Assembly: GCA_020912385.1 (NCBI GenBank)
Contig: CP087206.1
Location: 4,092,001-4,156,000, forward strand
Direction: 5' to 3'
Length of the DNA stretch: 64,000 nt
From: Neofusicoccum parvum
Lineage: Eukaryota; Ascomycota; Dothideomycetes; Botryosphaeriales; Botryosphaeriaceae
Notes under the pieces: generated by a model
Seen by the model: the letters and a program-made list of their open reading frames with translations, nothing else
What the model was told of the DNA's origin: nothing
The model's database searches: none
Translations under genes and position numbers: made by a program
Shown here: positions 41,876-54,500 of the stretch, piece after piece
Numbering within the stretch: position 1 is the stretch's first letter
Layout: the number at the start of each line of letters is the position of its first letter

Positions 41876-42589
41876 ACCTGCTGTGTAACGCTATCTCGTA
41901 ACAAGTATGCATCGCATTTCTTTTGTACTAAGGAGCCAGAGATAACCATGGACAATTGTGAGTGCTATAGAGCTTATCCGAGTGTGAATTTATACTATTA
42001 TGTCTGTAAGTCCGAAATTACATTGAAGGCTCTATTACTCCCGTGCTTCATCGAATATGTTAAAAGGTCACCCACTATGTGGAGACCATGGCAAAGCAGT
42101 GCAAAACATCAAAGCATGAAAAGAATGTCTCACCCGCTTCCCTGATACTAAGCAATGGCTTACAAAAGACAACCAGGTGTCCGTGTCCACGTGTGGTCTC
42201 GAGCGTGGACTTACATGGATACTTTAGCCTCGGTGGGGGCTACATCCATTGATGCGATATTGGAGAGCTTCGTACTTCGGAGTCACGGGTACCGCCGGCA
42301 CGGAAGAGGTGTCTGCCAAGTAGAATTGTAAATAGTGTAGCAAAGTGTGATGAGGGACTTCGCCGCAGCAAAAGCACCGAACAACAAGTGCCGAATCCCG
42401 ACACCCCGAAGCCATTCGGTATTGGCACATCCAACCCTGCCGGGATCGCATGGTTCCATTGTAAATACTACATACTATGCAAATTCCAAAGTCTATCGCG
42501 CGCGTCTCACCTCTTCGCGACCAATTACCATAGTTCACCCGGTTTCCCCTCGGACGTTCTCAACAACTCCTCACAACCAAATCACGAGA
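41876..42589. promoter_or_regulatory. PKS-NRPS promoter region with clustered CGG half-sites
   Basis: A 714-bp region. Between 42278 and 42303 there is a dense set of CGG and CCG triplets (four CGG plus inverted CCG within 26 bp), about 290 bp before the ATG. This would suit a Zn2Cys6 dimer. No clear TATA box was seen. Confidence 0.4.
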
Positions 42590-45500
42590 ATGGCACCAAC
42601 GAAAGAACCAATCGCCATCATCGGCTCGGGATGCCGCTTTCCGGGCGGGTCGAGCTCGCCGTCCAAGCTATGGGACCTCCTGCGCAATCCCCGCGACGTG
42701 CTGCGCGAATTCCCCGAGGACAGACTCAGACTACCAAACTTCTACAACAAGAACGGAGAGCACCATGGCAGCACAGATGTCAAAAACAAGGGATACCTGC
42801 TATCCGAAGACCACCGCGTGTTCGACGCGCCATTCTTCAACATCAACCCGCTCGAGGCCGACGGCATGGATCCGGCCCAGCGCATTCTCCTCGAAACCGT
42901 TTACGAAGCGCTGGAGGCGGCCGGGTACTCAATCGAGGAGATGCAAGGCACTCTCACCTCCGTGTTTGTGGGCCTCATGACCGCAGACTGGTGGGACCTC
43001 CAGATGCGGGACACCGAGACGATCGCGACGTACGCGGCAACAGGAACGGCGCGGAGCATCATCTCCAACCGCATTTCCTACTTTTTCGACCTCAAGGGTG
43101 CGTCCATGACCATCGACACGGCGTGCTCCAGTTCCCTGGTGGCGCTCCACCAGGCAGTGCAGAGCCTGCGGAACGGTGAATCGACCACGGCCATCGTGGC
43201 CGGGGCCAACGTGCTCCTCGACCCCTCCATGTACATTGCCGAGTCGAAACTGCACATGCTGTCCCCCGAGTCGCGATCGCGCATGTGGGACAAGTCCGCG
43301 GACGGGTATGCCAGAGGCGAAGGATGCGCCGCTGTCTTCCTCAAGCCCCTGAGCAAAGCGATTGCGGACGGCGACCACATCGAGTGCGTTGTCAGAGAAA
43401 CGGGAGTCAACTCGGACGGCCGCACAAAGGGCATCACCATGCCGAGCGCCACGGCTCAGGCAGCGTTGATCCGGGCAACATACCAGAGCGCCGGACTGGA
43501 CCCGCTCGTGGACCGCTGCCAGTACTTTGAATGCCACGGAACCGGCACCGCGGCTGGAGATCCCATCGAAGCCCAAGCCATCTCAGAGGCGTTCTTCTCG
43601 GGAGCGCAGCCGGAGGAGTCTGAGGAGAAGATGTACGTCGGCTCCATCAAAACCGTGATCGGCCATCTCGAGGGATGCGCCGGCCTGGCCGGTCTTCTGA
43701 AAGCCTCGCTGGCCATCCAGAACCGCACCGTCCCGGCGAACCTGCTGTTCAACGAGCTCAACCCCGCGATCGAGCCCTACTACCGCCACCTGCAGATCCT
43801 CCAGTCCGGCATCCCGTGGCCCACGGTGTCGGACGGCCCGCTCCGCGCCAGCGTCAACAGCTTCGGCTTCGGCGGCACCAACGCGCACGCCATCCTGGAG
43901 AGCTACGAGCCGGCGGCGGCGGCGCAGCCCCAGACCGCGGAGACGGAGACGGAGCACTTCCGCGGCCCGTTGACCTTCTCGGCGCGCTCCGAGTCGTCGC
44001 TGCTCGCCACCATCCGGGCCTTCACCGACCACGTCAAGGCCAACCCGGCGGCCGACCTCGAGAACCTGGCGTGGGTGCTGCAGCGGCGGCGCGGCGCCTT
44101 CCCCGTCAAGCACTTCTTCTCGGGCGGCACGCGCGAGCGGCTGGTCTCGTTCATGGAGTCGTTCCTCGCCACGGCCGACTCGGGCTCGGTCGGCGGCCTC
44201 GTGACGCGCGCGCAGCTGCGCTACCCGGACGAGGCGCCGGGCATCCTGGGGGTGTTCACGGGGCAGGGCGCGCAGTGGGCGACGATGGGCACGGCGCTGA
44301 TCGCGCGGTCGCGCGTGTTCCGGGAGTCGATCGCGCGCAGCGAGGCGGCGCTGGCGGCGCTGCCCGACCCGCCGGCGTGGTCGCTGCGGGCGGAGCTGCT
44401 GGCGGGCAAGGAGACGTCTCGGCTGGCGGAGGCGGAGCTGAGCCAGCCGCTGTGCACGGCGCTGCAGATCGCGACGGTCGACCTGGTGGGCGCGGCCGGG
44501 GTGCGGCTGGACGCGGTGGTGGGCCACTCGTCGGGCGAGATCGCGGCGGCGTACGCGGCGGGCATGCTGTCGGCCGCCGACGCCATGGCCATCGCCTACT
44601 ACCGCGGCTTCCACGCCAAGCTGGCGCAGGGCACCGACGGGAAGAAGGGCGGCATGATGGCGGTCGGGCTGTCGTACGAGGCGGCGCTGGGGTTCTGCGC
44701 GCAGCCGCGGTGGGCGGGCCGGATTGGGCTCGCCGCCAGCAACTCGCCGTCCAGCGTCACGCTCTCCGGCGACCTCGACGCCGTGCTGGAGGCGAAGGAG
44801 TTCTTCGACGGCGAGAAGACCTTCGCCCGCCAGCTGCTGGTTGACACGGCCTACCACTCGTACCACATGCTGCCGTGCGCGGCGCCCTACCTGGAGTCGC
44901 TGCGCCGCTGCAACATCACCGTCCACCGCCCGCGGCCCGGCTGCGTGTGGTCGTCCAGCGTGCGCGGCGACACCGAGCTGCTGGAGGGCGACCTGGCCGC
45001 GCTGGCCGGGCCGTACTGGGTCGACAACATGGTGCAGCCGGTGCTGTTCTCGCAGGCGGTCGAGTGCTCGCTGTGGAACGGCGGCCCGTTCGAGATGGTC
45101 GTCGAGATTGGCCCGCACCCGGCGCTCAAGGGGCCCGCCACCCAGGTGCTCAAGGCCGTGCTGGGCTCGGCCCCGCCCTACATGGGCTTCATGCGCCGCG
45201 GCGACGACGAGGTCGAGGCCTTCTCCGGCGGCCTGGGCTTCCTGTGGAGCAACCTGGGCCCCGCCTTCGTCGACTTCGACGGCTACCGCGCCGCCTGCGC
45301 CGACGTCGACGCCGCCGCTGTCCGCCCGACGATGCTCAAGGGCCTGCCGTCGTACGCCTGGGACCACGACAAGGTGTACTGGAAGGAGGGCCGCATCTCG
45401 CGCAACTTCCGCCTGCGCCGGAGCACCCCGCACGAGCTGCTGGGCCGCCGCGTGCCGGATGATTCCGACTACGAGATGCGCTGGCGCAACGTCCTGCGCT

Positions 45501-48500
45501 TGAACGAGATCCCGTGGATCCGCGGCCACGAGTTCCAGGGCCAGGTGCTTTTCCCGGCTGCCGCCTACATCGCCATGGCCCTGGAGGCGTCGAAGACCCT
45601 GGCTGGTGACCGGCCGGTCCGCCTCTTCGAGCTGCAGGACATCTCGATCCGCAAGGCCCTGGTCATGGACGAGGACTCGCCTGGCGTGGAGACTGTGTTC
45701 ACTGTGAAGTTGCTGAACAAGGAGTTCCGCGCCAACGACACCGGCAAGGATGTTCTAGAGGCCGAGTTCTCCGGTTACACTTGCGCCGACGAGTCGGCAG
45801 GCGTGTTGGAGAAGACTGCCTGTGGTCGCATTGTTGTGCATCTGGGTGAACGTACCGGTGATGAGCTGCCGCCTGTCGCCCCTGCCCGTCCCCATCTCGC
45901 ACCTGTCGATCTGGAGAGATTCTACTCGTCCATTGCGAACCTGGGTTTGAACTACCAGGGCCTTTTCCAGGGACTCACCCATGCGGAGCGCACCTTGGGC
46001 TATTCCAGAGCCGCGGCTACCTGGCAGAATCATGACATGGCCGCTGAGTACATGGTCCACCCGGCCTTCTTGGACGTCGTGTTCCAGGCCATTTTCGTTG
46101 CTCTGACGTCGCCCGCTACGAACGGCGCGTTGTGGACTCCGTACCTACCCATCGCTCTTCACCGCATCATCGTGGACCCAACTCAGGTCCATGACTATTC
46201 TCTCCCCCAGGTCAGGGCCGAAATGGATGCCTTCATCACGCAGTCGTCTTCTTCCTCGGTTGTTGGAGATGTTCACCTCCTGGATCCCACCGGTACCCAC
46301 ACCAGCATCCAGGTGGAGGGGCTCTTCCTGAAGTCCATCTCAGAGGCAACACCCGCAAATGACCGTCTCCTCTTCTCCCAGACGGTGTGGGATGCCGACA
46401 TTGCTAATGGAGCTGCTGATGCGGTGGAGGGCGAGGAAGATGAAGATGAGCGGGAGTTGATCCACGCCATCGAGAGGCTCGCTTTGTTCCACTTCCAAGA
46501 TCTGGCAAAGACCATCCCGGCAGAAGAAGTCAAGACCTTCACGTGGTACCACCAGAGGCTCTTCGAAGCCATTGAAGCCAACCTGGAGTCCGTTCGCAAC
46601 GGGCAGAACCCCGTCATCGAACAGGCCTGGCTCAACGACACGCGCGAGACCATTGACAACTTGCGGGAGAAGTTCCCTGGACAGATCGATCTCGAGCTGA
46701 TGCACGCCATCAGCGAGAACCTGGTGTCGGTTGTCCGCGGCGAGACTCAGATCTTGGAAGTCATGCTCCAGAACGACATGCTCAATCGGTTCTACATGGA
46801 AGGTCGTGGCTTCAGGAAGCTCAACGACTACATCGCCCGCGTGGTTCAGCAGATTGCCCACAAGCATCCCCGCGCCAAGTTTCTCGAGATCGGCGCCGGC
46901 ACGGGAGGCACGACACGGAACATCTTCGACACCATTGGCTCGACCTACTCTTCGTACACTTACACGGATATTTCGTCCGGATTCTTCGAGAAGGCTGCCG
47001 AGAAGTTCCACGATCATGTGAACAAGATGAATTTCAAGGTTCTGAACATCGAGAAGGACGTTGCCGGCCAGGGATTCCAGGAGGGCTCCTACGATGTCAT
47101 CATCGCTGCCAACGTGCTACACGCCACCCGAACTCTAGAGGAGACCATGCAGCACACCAGGTCGTTGCTGAAGCCCGGTGGATACTTCATCCTCATGGAA
47201 GTTACCGGCGACCTGCTGAGGAACCCGTTCGTCATGGGCGCTCTGGAAGGTTGGTGGCTCGGAGCAGAAGAAGGCCGTCGCCTCAGCCCTGGTATCTCAA
47301 CGGTGGAGTGGGACGACCTCCTTCAGAGCACTGGTTTCTCCGGCGTCAACACCGTGCTGCACGACTTCCCGGATGTGACGAGGCACTCTTGCTCGGTGAT
47401 GGTCAGCCAGGCGGTCGACGACAGGTTCAGCCTGCTTCGCGAGCCGCTGTCGGCCATGACCATGTTCCTCGAGGAGCAGGTGCTCATCATCGGTGGAAAG
47501 ACGCTGCCGGTGTCGAAGCTGGTGCGCGACGTCCAGAAGGTGTGGAGGCAGCGCGTCACGGTGGTGAACAGCATCGATGCACTGGACCCGGCCAAGATTG
47601 CGCCCAGGACATCGGTGATTTGCCTGACAGAGCTAGACAAGCCTCTCTTCGCGGAACCCATGACGGAGGCACGGCTGAACAAGCTTCAGGAGCTGTTCAT
47701 CACCGCCAAGAGCGTCCTTTGGGTCACCAGCGGCTGCAGCGAGGACAGCCCTGTGTCGAACATGGCGGTCGGTATCGGTCGTGCTCTCATCACGGAGCTG
47801 CCCCATCTCACTCTTCAGTTCCTGGATGTAAAGAGGATCTCGAGTCTCACTCCCACCTTCATCGTGGAGTCCTTCCTCCGACTTATCATCGCAGGCTCCC
47901 CAGAAGTTGCGGAGCACAACATGCTCTGGACGACCGAGCCCGAAATTGCTCTGGATGACGATGCGGTCCTCATTCCTCGTGTTGTGCCGGACAAGACAAT
48001 CAACGACCGGTTCAACGCGGCACGCCGCCTCGTGACCAAATCAGTCTCGAAGGCCGAGACGCGTGTCGAGATTGCAGCATCCGGGGCTGAGGAGTCGCTG
48101 TCGTTGCTGGAAGCAGTGGAGCCGGTTGATCCGACAAAGACGGTTGTTGACGTGAAGTACTCGACAGCTCTGGGCAAGAGCCACACGCTTGCTCTTGGCG
48201 AGGTGCGGGGTACGTCGCAACTGGCGCTCGCGGTCTCCGTTGCCGACTCTTCCACTATCAATGCTTCCGATGCCGATATCTTTGTGATCCCTGATGGACA
48301 CAAGGCCAGTGCCGCGACGCTGCTGGATGTAGCGAGCAACGTGCTTGCTCTGGAGTTGCTCAAGCTCGTCCCTGCCAACCGCTCGGCTCTCATTCATGAG
48401 CCTACCGACCGCCTCGGTGCAGCAATCAAGCACGTTGCGCAGGTCAAGGGTATTGAAGTTTTCCTCATCACTTCGAAGGAGTCAAAGAAGGATGGCTGGC

Positions 48501-51500
48501 TGTCGATTCACCCCCACGCCACCGAGCGTGCCCTCCGCAACATTGTCCCGCGGACCGTCGGCGCCTTCATCGACCTCAGCTCCTCGCCATTCACCGCTCT
48601 TGCATCAAGCCTTCCGCAGGGAGCATCGATGCATACGTTTGACTCGTTCAACGGTATCGTTTCTTCGCTGGACTCGCATTTGCTGTCAGCCGCGTTCAAG
48701 GAGACCCTCTCCAGCTCGCTGGGTGAGACCGTAGCAGCAGTCGTCGAGGCGCAGAACTTGGCGGGAGCGCCGCGGACCAGCAACATCTACCCGAACGTCG
48801 TGGACTGGACTGAGGACAAGCTGACCGTGGCTGTCAAACCGTTGGACACCACCGGTGTCTTCCGTTCTGACAAGACCTATCTCATGGTTGGCATGACTGG
48901 CGAAATGGGACGTTCTCTGTGCCGATGGATGGTCACCAACGGTGCCCGCTACATTGTCCTCACCAGCCGCAGTGCCGAGGTGAATGAGGCATGGTTGGGA
49001 GAGATGGCCGACCTGGGTGCCACCGTCAAGGTCTACAAGATGGATGTTTCGGACCGCAGCTCCGTCCGCTCGGTTCACGCCACCATCAAGGAAACCCTTC
49101 CCCCGATCGCTGGTGTTTGCAATGCTGCCATGGTCCTCATCGACAAGCTCTTTGTTGACATGAACGCCGAAACCCTCAACAACGTTCTGGGCCCGAAGGT
49201 GGAGGGCACGAAGATCCTCGACGAGCTGTTCAACGAACCCAACCTCGACTTCTTCGTCCTCTTCTCCTCGCTCGCCAGTATTTTCGGCAACGCCGGCCAG
49301 TCCAACTACCACGCCGCCAACCTCTTCATGACCAGCCTCGCAGCACAACGCCGCGCCCGCGGTCTCGCCGCCTCAGTCATGCACATCGGCATGGTCGCCG
49401 ACGTCGGCTACGTCGCGAGGACGGGCCGCCACATCGAGGACCACCTGCGCAAGCTCCTGTTCCACCCCATGTCCGAGACCGACGTGCAGCACCTCTTCGC
49501 CGAGGCGGTCATGAGCAGCCGCCCAGAGACCCAGCGCAACTGGAGCATCGTCTCGGGAATCGAGCCCTTCCTGGACACGCCCGACGCGACGTCGCGGCCG
49601 CCCTTCTACTCCAACCCGCGCTTCGCGCACTACATCCACGAGGAGAACGCGTCGAAGGAGCAGAAGCAGTCCAGCTCGGCGGGCAGGGACGTCAAGCAGC
49701 AGCTCGAGGAGGCCAGCTCCGAGGAAGACGCGACGGCGGCGATCCAGGAAGCGTTCGCCGCGAAGCTGGAAGCCATGCTGCAGATGGCGCCGAACACCGT
49801 CAACGTCAACGTGCCTCTGCTCGATCTCGGCACCGACTCGCTCCTGGCGGTCGAGATCAGGACTTGGTTCTTGAAGACGATCCACGTAGATATCCCGGTG
49901 CTCAAGGTGCTTAGCGGCGACACTGTTGCTGCCATCTGCACCGACGCTGCCAGGAAGTATCTGGCAGCAAGGCCGGCGAAGGAGCAGAAGCCGGCGGCTG
50001 AAGAGCCAAGCGCGGACGCAGGCAGTGGGAAGGAGAACGTGGAGGCCGCGAACACCCAGGTAAAGGACAACGGGAATATTCTTCTTTCTGCGGCTGAGTC
50101 TGACTCTAACAGCGCGAAGAGTAAATCGGTGGCCCCTGGAAGCCTCTCAGCCAGCACGACTGAGGCATCCGCACCCTTGTCGAAGGAGGCTTCGACACCA
50201 GGAGCTGAGTCGAGCACGGCAACCTCGACTGAAATTTCAAGGAGTAACACACCACCGTCAGAAGTCTCCGAGCCTGCGACTCCCCCTCCCAAGAGAGAGT
50301 TGATATTCAAGCGAAAGGAGAAGTTGTCACACGCTCAATCTCGGCTCTTCTTCTTGAGAACATTTGTTGAAGATCCAACCACATACAACTGCACGGCTTC
50401 ATATGAAGTCAAGGGTGACCTCAAGATCATGCGCTTCCGCCGTGCCCTTGCCGAAGTTATTGCACGCCACGAATCGCTCCGCACCGCCTACTTTACGGAC
50501 GCCGAGACTGGAGAACCCACACAGGGTATCACAGCTGTGCAGCCCGACTGCCTGAAGCATGTCCAAGATGCAGATGAGCAGGTTGTGACGCGCGAGTTTA
50601 ATCTACTGAAGAACACCAATTGGAGTTTGGAGCAAGGCATCACGTTCGGAGCTACAGTGGTATCCGAGACCTCGGGCCGTCACACCATCATTTTCGGCTA
50701 CCACCACATCGTCATGGACGGTGTCAGCTGGTTTTTGTTTCTCCGAGACCTCAGCCAGGCGTACGCGTTGAAGCCTCTCCAGCCGGTGACGAAGCAGTAC
50801 GCCGACTTCACCAAGGAGCAAGCTCAATCCATTGCCAGCGGCGCTCTCACTTACAAGATGTCATTCTGGAAGAACGAGTTCTCTCAGCTTCCCGAGCCTA
50901 TCCCGCTTCTTCCGATAGCCCGCGTCAAGTCTCGCTGGGGTGCTGGGAGCTACGACAGCCACACCGCCAGCAAAGAGCTTGACGCCAAGTTCAACGCCCA
51001 GATCAAGGAATCAAGCAGAGCACTGGGGGTTTCGCCTTTCCACTTTCACCTGGCCACCATTCAAGTCCTCTTTGCCAAATTCTTGAACATCGAAGACGTG
51101 TGCATCGGCGTTTCCGACGCCAACCGCACTAGCGATGACCTGTCGGACACCGTCGGCTTCTTCCTCAACTTGTTGCCGCTACGCTTCACGGTCGACCGAA
51201 ACGGCTCGTTCTCAGACCTGGCCAAGCACACTGCAAAAAAGGTCTTCTCGGCGCTGGCGAACTCGGAGGTTCCCTTTGACCTCATTCTCGATCAGCTCAA
51301 CGTTGCCCGGTCTCGTGCCCACAGTCCTCTGTTCCAGGTCGGCGTCAACTACCGCATGAATGACTTGCTGACGATTCCGTTCGGAGACTGCCAGCTTCAA
51401 ATCGCCGCCGTTGAGGATGCAAAGAATCCGTATGACATTAGTTTCAGCATTACGCAGTCAGCCAACGGCACTTGCATGGTGGACATCACTTGCCGCGAGG

Positions 51501-54500
51501 ATCTCTACACCGCCGAGGCACCCAGGATGCTGTTGGATGTGTACAACCATCTGCTGAAGAGCCTCTCTGACGACCACTTCACAAGCGTAGAAACCTGCTC
51601 TCTGTTTGACGACGCCGAGGGCCATAAATCCGTGCTCATCGGAAGAGGTCCACGAGTTGCTTCAGAGTGGCAGGCAACCCTGACGGAGAGATTTGAGTTC
51701 GTCGCCGAGCAGAGTCCAGACGCTGTTGCTATCAAGGACAGCCACGGCAGTCTCACGTACCACCAGCTCGCTGACAAAGCAGATGATATCGCTGCAACTC
51801 TTCTCAAGGCGGGAGCAACGTCTGGCTCGCCCGTCGCCGTCCTGTGCCAACCGTCATCCAACATCGTTGCCAGTCTCCTGGCCATCTTGCGTATCGGGGG
51901 CATCTACGTGCCTCTGGATTTGAGTCTCCCCCAAGCGAGACATGCCGCTATGCTGGCCAACTGCAAGCCTTCTTTGCTTATTTGTGATGCCGACACTTCC
52001 GCACGGGCTCATGAGACCGCGCCAGAGGCCAGCATTGTCAACATCTCTGATCTAGCAGAGATCGACACGCAGGACGTCAAGACACTCCCCAAGCCAAGCA
52101 GCGTCTCGCCTGCTTTCTTGCTCTACACGAGCGGCTCGACCGGCACACCGAAGGGAATCTACCTACCCCAAAGAGGCATCTTGAACTGGTGTGAGCAGTG
52201 CTCCAAGGTTCTTTCTGTCACCCCTCAAGACTCGGTCATGCTGCAGACTTCCTTCGGATTCGACATGTCGATCGTCGAGATCTTCCTCGCGCTCGGAAAC
52301 GGCAGCCGGCTCGTCATCGTCCCGCAGGCCGCCCGCGGCGACCCGGTGGCCATCTCCGAGCTGATGCTCGAGGAGAAGGTCACCTTCACGTGCGCCACGC
52401 CGTCGGAGTACCTCATGCTCCTGGCCAACGGCGAGGCTGCTCTGCGGCAATGTTCCGCGTGGGTCAAGGCCGTCTCGGGCGGCGAGTCTGTCACCGAGCG
52501 CATGAAAGAAGCCTTCCGCAAGCTGGACCGCCCCGATTTCGTGCTGACCAACTGGTACGGACCGACTGAGATCTCGGCCGCGAGCACCTTCGAGCACGTG
52601 GATCTGACGGCTCCCGCGGCTGGAGCTGACAGCGGGTATGCATCCATCGGCAAGCCTGTGCCCAACTACTCAATCTACATCCTTGATGAGGCAGGCAAGC
52701 CGGTTCCCGTCGGTATGCCGGGTGAGATCTGCGTTGGCGGCGCTGGAGTGGCGCTCGGCTACTTAGGGCTGCCAGAGCAAACTGAGGCCAAGTTCCGCCC
52801 CGACACGTTCGCGGATGCGGACGACGTTGCCAGAGGATGGACCACAATGTACCGGACTGCCGATAAAGGACGTCTGCAGAGCGACGGATCTGTAATCTTC
52901 ATGGGTCGTATGGATGGTGATACGCAGATCAAGCTTCGAGGGCTCCGCATCGAGTTGGGTGACATCGAGAACGCCCTTCTCCAGGCTGCACCCGGGACTC
53001 TTTCTGGTGCCGTGGTCTCAGTGCGAGGAGATCCTGAGCTCTTGGTTGCACACATTGTTTTCGCTCCTGGGAAGACTCTTGATGGGCCGGCGCTGCAGCT
53101 TTTAGCCAGCGATCTTCCTCTTCCGCAGTACATGCGCCCGGCGATGGTCATTCCATTGGACCGCCTCCCGATCACAAACAACGGCAAGGTCGACAGGAAA
53201 GCTATAGAGGCTCTTGCACTCCCAGATCAACCCAATGAGACGCAGTCCCAGGCTACTTTGACTCTACCAGAATCTCGTCTGGTACGCTTGTGGAAGGCTG
53301 TTCTACCGCAAGGAGTTTCCGTAGAGCCGTCTTCGGACTTCTTCACCTGTGGCGGAAACTCTCTTCTCCTTGTCAAACTCAAGACAGCCATCAAGGAGGA
53401 GTATGGTATCTCCCTTCCGATCACCCGTCTCTACCAAGCGAGCACCCTCGGCGCCATGGCTTCTCTCATCGCAGTCCAGCAAGAGGACCAGACCCGAGAT
53501 GAGGACATCAACTGGGATGAAGAAATCGCCATTCCGGAATCTATAGTCCTGCCGACCAAGCCAGCATCAAGCCAGCACGCTGTCAAAGACCACGATATGG
53601 AAGTCCTCCTCACCGGAGCCCAGAGCTTCCTCGGCTCCACGATCCTCACCTCGCTCCTGACCGACCCCCGCGTGGCCAAGGTCCACCTGGTCGCCGTGCA
53701 CCCCGACGGCATCGCCACCCTCCCCTCGTCCGACAAGATCGTCGTCTACACCGGAAGCCTCCAGCATCCCACGCTCAACCTCTCAACGTCCGACATCTCC
53801 ACCCTCCAATCCACCACCGACCTCATCATCCACGCTGGCGCCTCAGGCCACTGCCTACACAACTACTCCTCCATCCGCGCCGCCAACCTCGGCGCCACCC
53901 ACCTCCTCGCCACGCTCGCCCTCCCCCGGCGCATCCCCCTCCACTTCCTCTCCTCCAACCGCGTCACCCTCCTCTCCGGCCGCACCGCCCTCCCCCCCAT
54001 CTCCGTCTCCACCCACCGCCCCCCCACCGACGGCTCCGAGGGCCTGACCGCCACCAAGTGGGCGTGCGAGGCCTTCCTGGAGTCGGTTTCCTCCGCCGCC
54101 CAGCTGCCCGTCACCGTGCACCGCGCGTGCGCCGTCGTCGGCGATCGCGCGCCGCCCGACGACGCGCTCAACAGCCTGCTGCGCTACAGCCTGCTGCTGC
54201 GCGCGGTGCCGGCGTTTGGCGGGTTCGACGGCTTCTTCGACTTCAGGGACGTGCGCGAGGTTGCGGATGAGGTTGTGCGGGTGGCGTTGGGGCCGGGCGG
54301 GGAGGGCGTGGCGTTTGTGCATCACTCCAGCGGGGTGAGGGTGCCGGTGGCGGATTTTAAGGCGCGGATGGAGGGGTTGGTGGGAGGGGTGTTTGAGGAA
54401 GTGGAGATGAAGGAGTGGATTGAGAGGGCGAGGGGGTATGGGATTGAGGAGTTGATTACGAGTTATTTGGAGGCGTTGGTGGGGAGGGGGGAGAGGATTG

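Noticed and set aside
42347..42589. N-terminal extension of the PKS-NRPS by 81 codons
   Set aside because: The extension has no similarity to synthase N-termini, and the KS starts immediately after the ATG at 42590, as in related enzymes. It also overlaps the CGG-rich promoter zone.
43583..45529. 648-codon open frame on the minus strand
   Set aside because: It lies wholly inside the KS-MAT-DH coding region of the PKS-NRPS and has Arg/Ala/His/Gln-rich low-complexity translation. It is a by-product of extreme GC3.
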